Part shown: positions 1 to 9,050 of the stretch, in pieces
Layout: every line of letters begins with the position of its first letter
Position numbering within the stretch: the stretch's first letter is position 1
DNA from: Yoonia sediminilitoris
GTDB taxonomy: Bacteria; Pseudomonadota; Alphaproteobacteria; Rhodobacterales; Rhodobacteraceae
Assembly (NCBI RefSeq): GCF_003058085.1
Contig: NZ_QBUD01000004.1
Span: 186,001 to 250,000 of the forward strand
DNA: 64,000 bases
Direction of reading: 5' to 3'
Notes under the pieces: generated by a model
What the model was told of the DNA's origin: nothing
Seen by the model: the letters and a program-made list of their open reading frames with translations, nothing else
Database searches by the model: none
Translations under genes and position numbers: made by a program

Positions 1-231
1 AACCAGCGCAATGCCATGTTGTGCGGCCCATGCCTGCGCCCCGGCTTTGGTCATCGCGTTTTCGTGGGTGCAGGTCAGTCCTGACAGGAACCAAAGGACG
101 GGAACCGGGCCATGTTCTGCCTCTGCGGGCAGGAAAACAGCAAATGTCATGTCGCACTGACACACGTCAGACGCATGTTTATAAACGCCCTGAACGCCGC
201 CAAAACACCGATTTTCTGAAATTGTTTCCAT
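1..231 (-). CDS. fghA: S-formylglutathione hydrolase, N-terminal part (cut by window edge)
   Basis: The reverse strand reads 77 codons from an ATG at 231 down to base 1 without a stop. The peptide begins METISENRCFGGVQGVYKH and contains the VLWFLSGLTCTHEN block, which matches the FrmB/FghA esterase family (fold position of the oxyanion hole). The family hydrolyses S-formylglutathione to glutathione and formate in glutathione-dependent formaldehyde detoxification in the cytoplasm. The catalytic Ser, Asp and His lie beyond the window. The family call is confident; the partner formaldehyde dehydrogenase is not visible. Confidence 0.85.
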   Translation of the reverse strand, partial: METISENRCFGGVQGVYKHASDVCQCDMTFAVFLPAEAEHGPVPVLWFLSGLTCTHENAMTKAGAQAWAAQHGIALV

Positions 232-272
232 GCCAATAACTCCTCGCAATCTGATATAGGCCTACAGCAGCC

Positions 273-1202
273 TCAGAAACTTGTCACCCACGCAATCACG
301 AGCGAAATGGTCAGTACGCTGATTGCTGTCGAAATCAGAATTGAAGCTGAAACCCGCGCAGGGGCCACCCCGTAGTGCTGCGCGATCATATAGACGTTGC
401 CCGCAACAGGCAGGGAAGCCGCAGCAATCATAACGCCCGCTGCATAAGGATCAATGTCGAACACATAAAGCGACATGAATGCCGCCGCCGCCGGATGCAG
501 GATCAGCTTGCAGAAGGAAAGCCAGCCCGCCACGGCCATACGCTCTGCCGATTTGGTGGCCAGCGATGCGCCAATGGCGAACAAGGCACCGGGCGTGGCA
601 GCAGCCCCGAGAAGGGTCAGAAATTCGTTGATGGGCGCGGGGATGGGAACCGCGTAGGCCGACGCCACCAGCCCCAGCGTGATCGCCACGATCATGGGGT
701 TCGTAACCAACCCTAGCCCGATGGTCGCCAAAATGCGCGGCGACATGCGTCCGTCGCGCGAGCCTGTGATCAAGATCACGACCAGACTGCCGAACACAAT
801 CAGATCAACCGCCAGTACCAACAAGATCGGGCCCACCGCCGCCTCGCCCAGCAAGAGGGCCAGCATCGGAATTCCCAGAAAGCCCGCGTTGCCGATGACA
901 CTGCATTGCGCCTCGATCGCGGCCTCTGCCACGCTGACCCCGCGCCAGATCGCCACAACAGTCGCAATGACATAGACAACCGCACAGGCCGACAGATAGG
1001 CCAGAACAAATGGCCAGTTCAGTATATCAGCCAGCGCCAGATTGGCCGAAAAGCGAAACAGCATCGCTGACAGGGCAAAATAAAAGATGAACTTGGTCAG
1101 ATGTGCGGTGGCTTCGGGGCTGAAAAAACGGGTTCGCCCGGCCCCATAGCCGACGCCGATCAGCATGAAGAACGGCAAGGTCTTAAGAAAGATTTCCCAC
1201 AT
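273..1202 (-). CDS. AEC (auxin efflux carrier) family transporter
   Basis: A 309-residue, almost entirely hydrophobic protein with about ten membrane segments. The N-terminal LPFFMLIGVGYGAGR and the NAGFLGIPMLALLLG helix are typical of the AEC family, as is the SLPVAGNVYMIAQHY segment near the C-terminus. AEC members export or import organic acids, amino acids or similar metabolites across the inner membrane. The substrate cannot be read from sequence. Its start codon directly follows the stop of the upstream membrane protein (1203-2159), so the two are probably co-transcribed downstream of greA. Confidence 0.85.
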   Translation of the reverse strand: MWEIFLKTLPFFMLIGVGYGAGRTRFFSPEATAHLTKFIFYFALSAMLFRFSANLALADILNWPFVLAYLSACAVVYVIATVVAIWRGVSVAEAAIEAQCSVIGNAGFLGIPMLALLLGEAAVGPILLVLAVDLIVFGSLVVILITGSRDGRMSPRILATIGLGLVTNPMIVAITLGLVASAYAVPIPAPINEFLTLLGAAATPGALFAIGASLATKSAERMAVAGWLSFCKLILHPAAAAFMSLYVFDIDPYAAGVMIAAASLPVAGNVYMIAQHYGVAPARVSASILISTAISVLTISLVIAWVTSF

Positions 1203-2159
1203 TCAGTCAAAAGTGCCCGTCGTACGGGCCAAAAGAACAAAGGCGCGCGCAGTGCGGGTATCGACAAGGGCCGCGACCTCGCCGTCGGTTGCCTGCTCTT
1301 CGAACTTGGCAAGCATCTGGTCAAACTTGCGCAGGAAATGATGCACCGTATCGCGAAAAATCGCGTCTTCGCGCATCCGCCCGGCCGCCAGCGCAAGAGA
1401 CGCGCGGTCACGGATGCCACCCACCTCCGCCATTGCATCACCGCGCTCACCCTTGGCAAAGCGGCGCCACAGCGCGACATCAGGCTTTCCCGGCTTCAGA
1501 TCATCCATATAGATGCCATCCTGCGACAGCAGAGTCAGCACATCCTGCGATGCCTGCACCAATTTGCGAGCATTTCGATCGCGCAGGGTTCGGCGCAGTG
1601 CGGCAAACCCATCGGTGTCCGCCTCATTGTCGGGGAAATTCAGGCCGCGAATCAGATCTGCGATTTCAAGCGCCGGGTCCAGATCCTCGGACGGGGTGCC
1701 AAGCGGCAAGTCACGCTGTTCTTGCGATGGGTGCGGCGCGGGCATTGGCACAATCAGGCGCGATGTCTGTCGGCTTGAGGTGAAACTGGCCACCGCGTCT
1801 TCGGTCTTTTTGGTCGCTTGCGCGATTTCATCCAGTCTTTTTTCCACGGATGGTTCAGTGGCCGTTTGTTTTGCTTGATTGGCGAGAATGCTTTGGCGCA
1901 AGCCCTCGATCGCGCGGTCCGAGGCGATAGCTTGCGACCGGATCATCTGCCCCACACTGGCCAGCGCCATGACCAGCAAAAGCGGCAAAATCGCTGCCAA
2001 TGCCAGAAACACCACCGTCGGCCCATTGAACGCATCAGCAGGCGGAAACAGCCATGACACGACCGGCACCGCAATCAGCCAAAGCACCGCAACACCAATG
2101 GCAAGCGCTCCCGGTCCGGACCCAAAGTCCGGATCATCGGGTGAAACATGATACGCCAT
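1203..2159 (-). CDS. Hypothetical two-TM membrane protein with long cytoplasmic tail
   Basis: 318 residues from an ATG at 2159 (MAYHVSPDDPDF). The open frame runs further upstream into greA, but that part is low-complexity shadow sequence and is not used. Two hydrophobic segments (about residues 20-40 and 48-70) are followed by a charged, coiled-coil-prone stretch and a helical, soluble C-terminal half. I do not recognise a named family; similar proteins of unknown role are common in Rhodobacterales. It sits between greA and the AEC permease on the same strand with almost no spacing, which suggests an operon. Confidence 0.65.
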   Translation of the reverse strand: MAYHVSPDDPDFGSGPGALAIGVAVLWLIAVPVVSWLFPPADAFNGPTVVFLALAAILPLLLVMALASVGQMIRSQAIASDRAIEGLRQSILANQAKQTATEPSVEKRLDEIAQATKKTEDAVASFTSSRQTSRLIVPMPAPHPSQEQRDLPLGTPSEDLDPALEIADLIRGLNFPDNEADTDGFAALRRTLRDRNARKLVQASQDVLTLLSQDGIYMDDLKPGKPDVALWRRFAKGERGDAMAEVGGIRDRASLALAAGRMREDAIFRDTVHHFLRKFDQMLAKFEEQATDGEVAALVDTRTARAFVLLARTTGTFD

Positions 2160-2175
2160 GCGCAAGGCCCGTCCC

Positions 2176-2646
2176 TTAGGCGAATGTAATCTTGAGAATC
2201 TCGTAGCTGCGTGTGCCGCCGGGCGTCCGAACATCGACACTGTCGCCTTCTTCCTTGCCAATAAGGGCGCGCGACAGGGGCGATTGCATGTTGAGCTTGC
2301 CGTTTTCGATGTCGGCCTCGTATTCGCCCACGATCTGATAGGTTTTTTCTTCGTCAGTATCTTCGTCGACCAGTTCAACCGTAGCACCGAACTTGATCGT
2401 GCCACTCAGCTTGGCCACATCAATCACATCAGCCAGCGAAATGACGCCTTCAAGCTCTTTCACGCGGCCTTCGATAAAGGACTGCTTTTCCTTGGCGGAA
2501 TGATACTCGGCATTTTCAGACAGATCGCCGTGTTCGCGCGCTTCGGAAATGGCACGGATAATGGCCGGACGTTCAACTGTCTTGAGATGCTTCAATTCCG
2601 CATCCAACTTGTTAAAACCCGCGCGGGTAAGTGGTATCTTTTCCAT
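2176..2646 (-). CDS. greA: Transcription elongation factor GreA
   Basis: 156 residues, the usual GreA length. [21 protein letters not shown] opens an N-terminal antiparallel coiled coil carrying the acidic tip (the DLSENAEY motif), which reaches into the RNA polymerase secondary channel and stimulates cleavage of backtracked RNA. The C-terminal FKBP-like domain (about residues 80-156, [18 protein letters not shown]) is complete. It begins at ATG 2646; an ETF-QO gene diverges about 195 bp away. Confidence 0.96.
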   Translation of the reverse strand: MEKIPLTRAGFNKLDAELKHLKTVERPAIIRAISEAREHGDLSENAEYHSAKEKQSFIEGRVKELEGVISLADVIDVAKLSGTIKFGATVELVDEDTDEEKTYQIVGEYEADIENGKLNMQSPLSRALIGKEEGDSVDVRTPGGTRSYEILKITFA

Positions 2647-2841
2647 ATTGCCCCCAAGGCAAAATCTATCAATCGGACGTTCATAGCCTCATAAGGGTCA
2701 TACAAGTCAAGCCCGTGAGCGTTAACATGTCGCGACGTGGACATTTCACGCCGCGTCTTGATTGCCCCTTATTCTTCCTTGAGGTAACCGTTGCCGATGC
2801 TAAATGAAAGAGCAAGCCCTTGCTGACGAGAGGAATTTTTG

Positions 2842-4491
2842 ATGGCCGAGATTGAACGCGAAGCAATGGAATATGACGTGGTGATCGTGGGCGCCGGCCC
2901 CGCCGGCCTGTCAGCGGCCATCAGATTGAAACAGCGTGATCCCGACATGAACGTCGTGGTGCTTGAAAAAGGCTCCGAAGTGGGTGCGCACATCCTGTCT
3001 GGCGCCGTGCTTGACCCGATTGGCCTGAACAAACTGATCCCGGACTGGAAGGAAAAAGGCGCGCCGCTGAATGTCCCAGTGAAAGAGGACAATTTCTATA
3101 TGCTGGGCGAGGCTGGCCAGTTGCGGATTCCAAATTTCGTGATGCCACCGCTGATGAACAACCACGGCAACTACATCGTGTCCATGGGCAACGTCTGCCG
3201 TTGGATGGCTGAACAAGCTGAAGAAATGGGGGTCGAGATTTTCCCGGGCATGTCTTGTTCCGAATTGGTCTATGGCGAAAATGGCGAAGTCAAAGGCGTG
3301 GTTGCCGGTGAGTTCGGCAAAGGCGCCGACGGCACCCCCGGTCCATCTTATGAACCGGGCATGGAACTGCACGGCAAGTATGTGTTCCTGTCCGAGGGCG
3401 TACGCGGGTCCCTGTCCAAACAGGTGATCGCGAAATATGACCTTTCCGCCAATTCGGACGTGCAGAAATACGGCCTTGGCATGAAGGAAATCTGGGAAAT
3501 TGACCCCGAAAAGCACCGCGAAGGCACCGTGACCCATACCATGGGCTGGCCCCTTGGCAGCAATGCCGGTGGCGGATCATTCATCTACCATCTTGATAAC
3601 AATCAGGTTTACGTCGGCTTCGTCACCCATCTGAATTATCGCAACCCGCATCTGTTTCCCTACATGGAATTCCAGCGGTTCAAGCATCACCCGATGGTGG
3701 CTGATTTGCTGAAGGGTGGCAAACGGGTCGCCTATGGTGCACGCGCCATTTCCGAAGGCGGTTTGCAATCGATGCCGAAACTGGCCTTTCCCGGCGGCGC
3801 GCTGCTGGGCTGTTCGGCGGGGATGGTCAACCTGCCGCGCATCAAGGGAAATCATAACGCGATGCTGTCTGGTATTGCGGCAGCTGATGCGGCGGCGGAT
3901 GCGATCAAGGCGGACCGGTCCGGCGATCGGTTGGACGACTACGAAGTTGCCGTGCGCAAAGGCGAAATCGGCAGCGACCTGTCCAAAGTGCGCAACGTAA
4001 AACCCTTGTGGTCGAAATACGGGCTGCTTGGGTCGTTGACCGTTGGCGGCATGGACATGTGGATGAACACCTTTGGAATGAATGTCCTTGGCACGATGCA
4101 CCATGGCAAATCCGATGCAGATGCCACCGAAGAGGCCAGCAAACACGAAAAGATCGACTATCCAAAACCCGATGGCGTGCTGTCATTTGACCGCCTGACC
4201 AATGTGGCCTTCAGCTTTACCAATCACGAGGAAAGCCAGCCCGCACACCTGCATCTGACCGACGCGGATGTCCCAGTCAGCGTGAATTTGGCGAAATACG
4301 CTGGCCCCTCGGCCCGCTATTGCCCCGCAGGCGTCTATGAATTCGTCGAGGAAGAAGGCAAAGACCCGCGCTTTGTCATCAACTTCCAGAACTGTGTGCA
4401 CTGCAAGACCTGCGACATCAAAGACCCCAGCCAGAACATCACATGGACCGTACCGCAAGGCGGCGACGGGCCAAACTATCCCAACATGTAA
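2842..4491 (+). CDS. Electron transfer flavoprotein-ubiquinone oxidoreductase (ETF-QO)
   Basis: 549 residues from ATG 2842, preceded by a purine-rich AGAGGA; a TTG one codon upstream is less likely. The FAD-binding GxGxxG is at residues 17-22 (VGAGPAG). A C-terminal ferredoxin-like domain carries four Cys for one 4Fe-4S cluster (Cys494, and Cys518/521/524 in CVHCKTCDIKDP). The enzyme takes electrons from ETF, reduced by acyl-CoA and other dehydrogenases, into the ubiquinone pool at the inner membrane. Full length and all expected motifs are present. Confidence 0.96.
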   Translation: MAEIEREAMEYDVVIVGAGPAGLSAAIRLKQRDPDMNVVVLEKGSEVGAHILSGAVLDPIGLNKLIPDWKEKGAPLNVPVKEDNFYMLGEAGQLRIPNFVMPPLMNNHGNYIVSMGNVCRWMAEQAEEMGVEIFPGMSCSELVYGENGEVKGVVAGEFGKGADGTPGPSYEPGMELHGKYVFLSEGVRGSLSKQVIAKYDLSANSDVQKYGLGMKEIWEIDPEKHREGTVTHTMGWPLGSNAGGGSFIYHLDNNQVYVGFVTHLNYRNPHLFPYMEFQRFKHHPMVADLLKGGKRVAYGARAISEGGLQSMPKLAFPGGALLGCSAGMVNLPRIKGNHNAMLSGIAAADAAADAIKADRSGDRLDDYEVAVRKGEIGSDLSKVRNVKPLWSKYGLLGSLTVGGMDMWMNTFGMNVLGTMHHGKSDADATEEASKHEKIDYPKPDGVLSFDRLTNVAFSFTNHEESQPAHLHLTDADVPVSVNLAKYAGPSARYCPAGVYEFVEEEGKDPRFVINFQNCVHCKTCDIKDPSQNITWTVPQGGDGPNYPNM

Positions 4492-4502
4492 AAACAGATT
4501 GT

Positions 4503-4529
4503 ACCGTCCGGCGCGTTGTGCCGGGCGGT
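4503..4529. terminator. Candidate hairpin between convergent genes
   Basis: ACCGTCCGGC and GCCGGGCGGT form an imperfect GC-rich stem about 10 bp long around a short loop, just after the ETF-QO stop and before the stop of the convergent membrane-protein gene. There is no clear T-run, so intrinsic termination is only a possibility. Confidence 0.35.
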
Positions 4530-4530
4530 G

Positions 4531-5037
4531 TCAGGCCAAACCGCGCCAGTTCTCAAGCGTTTCTTTCAACGCCTCTGCCTGCCCTGTCCGGGCGAAAAAC
4601 CCATTTCCATCGGCGGGAAGTTTCAGATCAGTCTGTTCTGGCCCGAATAGCAACATGACGTGATCTGCATCACCGTCACGATCATGACCGATCTGGATAT
4701 CGGATAGGGCCGACAGCTGGTAGGACGCGGCCCTGCGACCCCGCAGTGACCTGCGTTTCACGGTGATCTCATCAGCCTCTTTGTCGAAATCAGCGTGAAC
4801 TGATTCGATACTGTTCATGAATATCCGCAAAATGATCGCCAGACAGGCCGCCATGCCCAATGTCAGCAATAGGCTTTTGCCATCCCACGCGCTGATCAGG
4901 AAGCCAACCAAAAACCCACAACCAAGAAAACCGTGCAAGATCGCGCTGACCCACGGCATTGCGTGCAATTTCAGTCGCTTGTCGGATTGTTCAACTATTT
5001 TCACGCACCCGGCCCGTTTGCAGCATCGCCTCTTCAT
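4531..5037 (-). CDS. Hypothetical small membrane protein (two TM segments)
   Basis: 168 residues if started at ATG 5037 (MKRRCCKRAG); a GTG at 5004 would give 157. No strong ribosome binding site decides this. Two adjacent hydrophobic helices (WVSAILHGFLGCGFLVGFL and LLLTLGMAACLAIILRIFM) form a membrane hairpin. A soluble C-terminal part with beta character (ITVKRRSLRGRRAASYQLSA) follows, resembling PH-like or DUF-type cytoplasmic domains. No family assigned. It is convergent with ETF-QO and divergent from the TPR gene. Confidence 0.6.
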   Translation of the reverse strand: MKRRCCKRAGCVKIVEQSDKRLKLHAMPWVSAILHGFLGCGFLVGFLISAWDGKSLLLTLGMAACLAIILRIFMNSIESVHADFDKEADEITVKRRSLRGRRAASYQLSALSDIQIGHDRDGDADHVMLLFGPEQTDLKLPADGNGFFARTGQAEALKETLENWRGLA

Positions 5038-5184
5038 AGCGGAGAAGTCGCGCCAATGACGAGCCAAAACATGCCTAAAAACAAGTAAACCGCAACATTT
5101 TGACGCCCCCGCGATGTCGCAATTGCATGACAGGCTTTGTGTGATTAGGCTCTCAGTAACCAATAAAAAAGGGTAATCGAGACA

Positions 5185-6885
5185 GTGCTTCACCGTTGTT
5201 TTTCCGCAGTCTTGCTGGCGTGCGTCGTATTTCCTGCAAATTCAATCATGGCGGACCCCAACCCGGGGGCCTATCTGGCCGCCAGACAGGCGAATGTCGC
5301 CAATGATTTCGGCAGCAGTGCGCACTATTACACCAAAAGCCTGCTGTCAGATCCGACCAACGCTGCGTTGCTGGAAAAGGCGATGACGTCCTTTATGGCG
5401 CTGGGTCAGCTTGACCGCGCGATCCCTGTGGCACAGGCCATGGTGGAAAAGGGCTATCAAAGCCAGATGGCCAATCTGGCGCTAAGTGCAAAAGCCGCCA
5501 AAGATGGCGATTGGAGCGACATTTTCACAGCCCTTGAGCAGGGGCGCGGCGTGGCCCCGTTAGTCGATGGCCTGTCGCAAGCGTGGGCCCATCTGGGCGA
5601 AGGCGACATGAAAAAGGCGCTGAACAGCTTTGACCAGTTGATCGAAACCGAAGGCATGGCTGTCTATGGCATGACCCACAAAGCCTATGCGCTTGGCCTT
5701 GTCGGCGACTTCGAGGGGGCCGAGGCGGTCTATCTGGAGGCCGCTGCAAAGGGTCAACTGCGCTATAGCGCCAACAGCGCCATGGCTCATGCACAGATCC
5801 TGAGCCAGCTTGACCGCAATGATGATGCGGTCGCTGTTCTGGACAGTGTATTCGGTACCCAACGTGGCCCCAAGGTCGAAGCGATGTACCAAGCCCTGCG
5901 CGCGGGCCGCAATCTGCCGTTCGATACGGTGTCGTCAGCGACTGAAGGGTTGGCCGATATCTTTTTCTCGGTGGCGAACGCGGTCAAAGGCGAAGCCCCG
6001 GATAACTATACGCTGCTCTACACGCAGGCCGCGTCCTATCTGGACCCCGATAACAGCAACTCTGTTATTCTGACGGCGGAACTGCTGGACAATATGAAAC
6101 AGTTCGATCTGGCTAACGAAGCCTATGCGAGCGTATCCCGAGATGACCCTGCCTTTCATGCCGCCGAACTGGGGCGCGCGCAGGTCCTTTTTGCAGCAGG
6201 CCGCAAGGATGCTGCGATCGAGGTGCTTGATGCACTGACCCGCAGCCACCCCGACGTTCCGCAGGTTTACGCCACCAAAGGTGACACTTTGCGCCGCGCG
6301 GGTCGCTACGCGGATGCAACGCCTGCCTATTCGCGAGCGCTTGAGCTTTATGACAGTAGCAGTCCTGTCACATGGTTTGTGCATTACACACGCGGGATCA
6401 CCTACCACAAGACCGACAACTGGACCGCTGCTGAGGCTGACTTTCGCGCGGCGTTGGACATGCGCCCCGACCAGCCACAAGTGTTGAATTATCTGGGCTA
6501 CTCGCTGGTAGAACGCGGCGAGAAACTGGATGAAGCATTGGACATGATCGAAAAGGCCGCCGCAGCACAGCCCGAAAACGGGGCGATCATCGACAGCCTT
6601 GGCTGGGTCCTGTTTCAACTTGGCCGCTACGAAGAAGCCGTCGGTTATATGGAAAGTGCTGCCGCTCTGCTGCCGGTTGATCCTGTCATCAATGACCATC
6701 TGGGCGATGTCTATTGGGCCGTTGGCCGCGAAACAGAGGCGCAGTTTCAATGGCAACGCGCCCTGTCATTTGATCCCGTCGAGGCCGACGCCGACCGTAT
6801 CCGCGACAAGCTGTCCCGTGGGCTGGATCTGGTCTTGCGCGATGAAGGTCTTGACCCAATCCGCATGGCCAGTGGCAACGACTAA
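5185..6885 (+). CDS. Exported tetratricopeptide-repeat (TPR) protein
   Basis: 566 residues from a GTG at 5185 that directly precedes a signal peptide (LHRCFSAVLLACVVFPANSIMA, cleavage near ADPNPGAY). The rest is a helical solenoid of TPR units, clearest in the C-terminal half (residues about 400-530: NYLGYSLVERGEKLDEALDMIEKA, IIDSLGWVLFQLGRYEEAVGYME, VINDHLGDVYWAVGRETEAQ). Such proteins act as periplasmic scaffolds; a specific partner is not evident. It lies 9 bp before ispE and is probably co-transcribed with it. Confidence 0.85.
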   Translation: MLHRCFSAVLLACVVFPANSIMADPNPGAYLAARQANVANDFGSSAHYYTKSLLSDPTNAALLEKAMTSFMALGQLDRAIPVAQAMVEKGYQSQMANLALSAKAAKDGDWSDIFTALEQGRGVAPLVDGLSQAWAHLGEGDMKKALNSFDQLIETEGMAVYGMTHKAYALGLVGDFEGAEAVYLEAAAKGQLRYSANSAMAHAQILSQLDRNDDAVAVLDSVFGTQRGPKVEAMYQALRAGRNLPFDTVSSATEGLADIFFSVANAVKGEAPDNYTLLYTQAASYLDPDNSNSVILTAELLDNMKQFDLANEAYASVSRDDPAFHAAELGRAQVLFAAGRKDAAIEVLDALTRSHPDVPQVYATKGDTLRRAGRYADATPAYSRALELYDSSSPVTWFVHYTRGITYHKTDNWTAAEADFRAALDMRPDQPQVLNYLGYSLVERGEKLDEALDMIEKAAAAQPENGAIIDSLGWVLFQLGRYEEAVGYMESAAALLPVDPVINDHLGDVYWAVGRETEAQFQWQRALSFDPVEADADRIRDKLSRGLDLVLRDEGLDPIRMASGND

Positions 6886-6894
6886 GCGGCACAC

Positions 6895-7767
6895 GTGAAG
6901 ATCTTCAAGCGCGCCGCACCTGCCAAGATCAATCTGACGCTGCACATCACCGGGCAACGTGATGACGGCTACCACTTACTGGACAGTCTGGTCGTCTTTG
7001 CCAATGTCGCCGACCAACTGACGGCGCGCAGAGGACCTGCCTTTGACCTGACCGTATCTGGCCCCTTTGCACAGGGTGTGCCGACAGACGACAGCAACCT
7101 GATAATGCGCGCCGCACGCATGCTTGCGCAGGTGCGCAACGTCCGTGACGGTGCTGCCATCACACTTGAAAAGAATCTGCCGCATGCAGCGGGTATCGGC
7201 AGCGGATCAGCGGACGCCGCTGCGACAGTGAAATTGTTGGCCGACCTGTGGGGGGTGCCCACGCTCGCCCCGAGTACGCCAGAAATTGTTGCCTTGGGCG
7301 CAGATGTACCTGTTTGCATGCGCAGCCCCGCCCCCGCACGCATGTCCGGCATTGGTGATCTTCTCGGTCCCCTGCCCGCTCTACCCAGTTGCGCACTGGT
7401 CCTGGTGCGCCCTCCGGTCGATGTTCCGACAGGCGCAATTTTCAAGGCACTGACCAACCGCACAGGCACTGCGATGGACCCATTGCCGTCGGATTTGAAT
7501 TTAGACGCGATGATCGACTGGCTGCAGGCGCAGCGCAATGACCTCGCGGCCCCTGCGATCAAGATTGCGCCAGACATCGGCAAGGCGATTGCAAAGCTCA
7601 ACGCGATGCCCGCCGTGCGCTATGCAGGAATGTCGGGGTCCGGCGCGACATGCTTCGGGATCGTCAAAGACATGGGTACCGCGCGGCAAGTGGCCCGCAC
7701 AATGCAATTGTCGCACATGGGCTGGTGGGTCGCCCCCGCCGAGGTACTGAAGCCGGGCGCGGCTTAA
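6895..7767 (+). CDS. ispE: 4-diphosphocytidyl-2-C-methyl-D-erythritol kinase
   Basis: 290 residues from GTG 6895. N-terminal APAKINLTLHITGQRDDGYHLLDS is the IspE signature, and LPHAAGIGSGSADAAATV is the GHMP-kinase ATP loop. The C-terminal MSGSGATCFGI is motif 3. It phosphorylates CDP-ME in the MEP route to isoprenoids. The next gene downstream, convergent, is a polyprenyl diphosphate synthase that uses the products of this pathway. Confidence 0.96.
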   Translation: MKIFKRAAPAKINLTLHITGQRDDGYHLLDSLVVFANVADQLTARRGPAFDLTVSGPFAQGVPTDDSNLIMRAARMLAQVRNVRDGAAITLEKNLPHAAGIGSGSADAAATVKLLADLWGVPTLAPSTPEIVALGADVPVCMRSPAPARMSGIGDLLGPLPALPSCALVLVRPPVDVPTGAIFKALTNRTGTAMDPLPSDLNLDAMIDWLQAQRNDLAAPAIKIAPDIGKAIAKLNAMPAVRYAGMSGSGATCFGIVKDMGTARQVARTMQLSHMGWWVAPAEVLKPGAA

Positions 7768-7777
7768 GGCACTGACC

Positions 7778-8776
7778 CTAAGTAATCCGCGCGACCACAT
7801 AGTCGGCCAGTTCAACAAGCATTGTCTTGAGAGGGTGATCAGGGACAACGGACAAGGACTGTTTTGCTTTCTCGGCCCAAGCGATTGCATCAAGGCGCGT
7901 GCTTTCCATCGTGCCATGTTTCCCCAGCAAGGCAATCGCATGGTCAAGGTCGCCCTCGGCCTGCTTGCCCTTCTGGATCGTCCGGACCCAGAATTCCCGC
8001 TCTGTCGTGTCAGCGGCAGCCACCGCGCGGATCACTGGCAAGGTCAGTTTGCGCTCACGAAAATCATCGCCGACGTTCTTGCCCGTGGCTTTGGTCCCGC
8101 CATAATCCAAAAGATCGTCCACGATCTGGAACGCAATGCCCAGTGCATCGCCATAATCAAATAGGGCTTGTTTGGTCGCGGCATCCTGTCCGGCTATCTC
8201 TCCGCCCACTTCCATTGCGGCAGAGAAAAGCGCTGCGGTCTTGCCACGCACGACCTGAATATAAATACCTTCAGTGGTGGCAAGGTCGCTGGCCGCAGTC
8301 AGTTGCAGCACTTCGCCCTCGGCAATGGTGGCCGACGCATTGGCCAGAATATCCAGCACCCTGAGCGACCCGGTTTCCACCATCAACTGGAACGAGCGCG
8401 CGAACAGGTAGTCCCCCACAAGCACGCTTGAGGTATTGTCCCACAGCAGGTTCGCAGTTGGGCGGCCCCGGCGCTGGCTGCTTTCGTCAACAACATCATC
8501 ATGCAGCAATGTGGCAGTGTGAATGAACTCGACCGTGGCGGCCAGATGAATGTGATAAGGGCCGTCATAGCCACACATGCGGGCTGCCGCCAATGTCAGC
8601 ATCGGGCGCAACCGCTTGCCCCCCGCCTCGACCAGATGGGCGGTGACTTCGGGGATACGCGGGGCATGTTCGGACGCCATGCGCGCGCGGATCATGTCGT
8701 TGACTGCATGCAGATCATCAGCAAGCGCCGCGGCGAGCTGTTCGTGTGGTTTGGTGGCGGCGGTATCAAGGCTCAT
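7778..8776 (-). CDS. Long-chain polyprenyl diphosphate synthase (octa/decaprenyl type)
   Basis: 332 residues from ATG 8776 (MSLDTAATKPHEQL); upstream in-frame codons read as non-conserved. Both Asp-rich motifs are present: the first as LLHDDVVDESSQRRGRPTAN, the second as FQIVDDLLDYGG. GGKRLRPML is the IPP-binding region. The enzyme extends an allylic diphosphate with IPP and most likely makes the ubiquinone side chain (Q10 in this group). Chain length (octa versus deca) cannot be read reliably. Confidence 0.93.
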   Translation of the reverse strand: MSLDTAATKPHEQLAAALADDLHAVNDMIRARMASEHAPRIPEVTAHLVEAGGKRLRPMLTLAAARMCGYDGPYHIHLAATVEFIHTATLLHDDVVDESSQRRGRPTANLLWDNTSSVLVGDYLFARSFQLMVETGSLRVLDILANASATIAEGEVLQLTAASDLATTEGIYIQVVRGKTAALFSAAMEVGGEIAGQDAATKQALFDYGDALGIAFQIVDDLLDYGGTKATGKNVGDDFRERKLTLPVIRAVAAADTTEREFWVRTIQKGKQAEGDLDHAIALLGKHGTMESTRLDAIAWAEKAKQSLSVVPDHPLKTMLVELADYVVARIT

Positions 8777-8831
8777 CAACGGTTCCGTCTTGTGAATAGA
8801 CAACAGCGCGTCGTCATCTTAGGTCAGGGAT

Positions 8832-9050
8832 ATGAAAGAGCTTTTGCGCACCAACGACCCCACTGTCATCGCCTTTGCAACCGCCCTGCTGGACGCCGAG
8901 GGTATAGACTGGTTCACCTTCGACGTAAATATGAGCGTGCTCGAAGGCAGCATAGGCATAATGCCGCGCCGCCTGATGGTGATGGATCGGGATTTATTCA
9001 TGGCAGAGGCCGTGATGCGCGACGGAGAGATTGATCTTGGACGGGACTGA
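8832..9050 (+). CDS. DUF2007-family small protein
   Basis: 72 residues: MKELLRTNDPTVIAFATALLDAEGIDWF, then a short beta element and MPRRLMVMDRDLFMAEAVM. This is the pattern of the DUF2007 (putative signal-transducing) family, in which a PII-like ferredoxin fold compares or senses small ligands. It overlaps the start of the downstream methyltransferase gene, a coupling that suggests co-expression. Function is unknown. Confidence 0.8.
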   Translation: MKELLRTNDPTVIAFATALLDAEGIDWFTFDVNMSVLEGSIGIMPRRLMVMDRDLFMAEAVMRDGEIDLGRD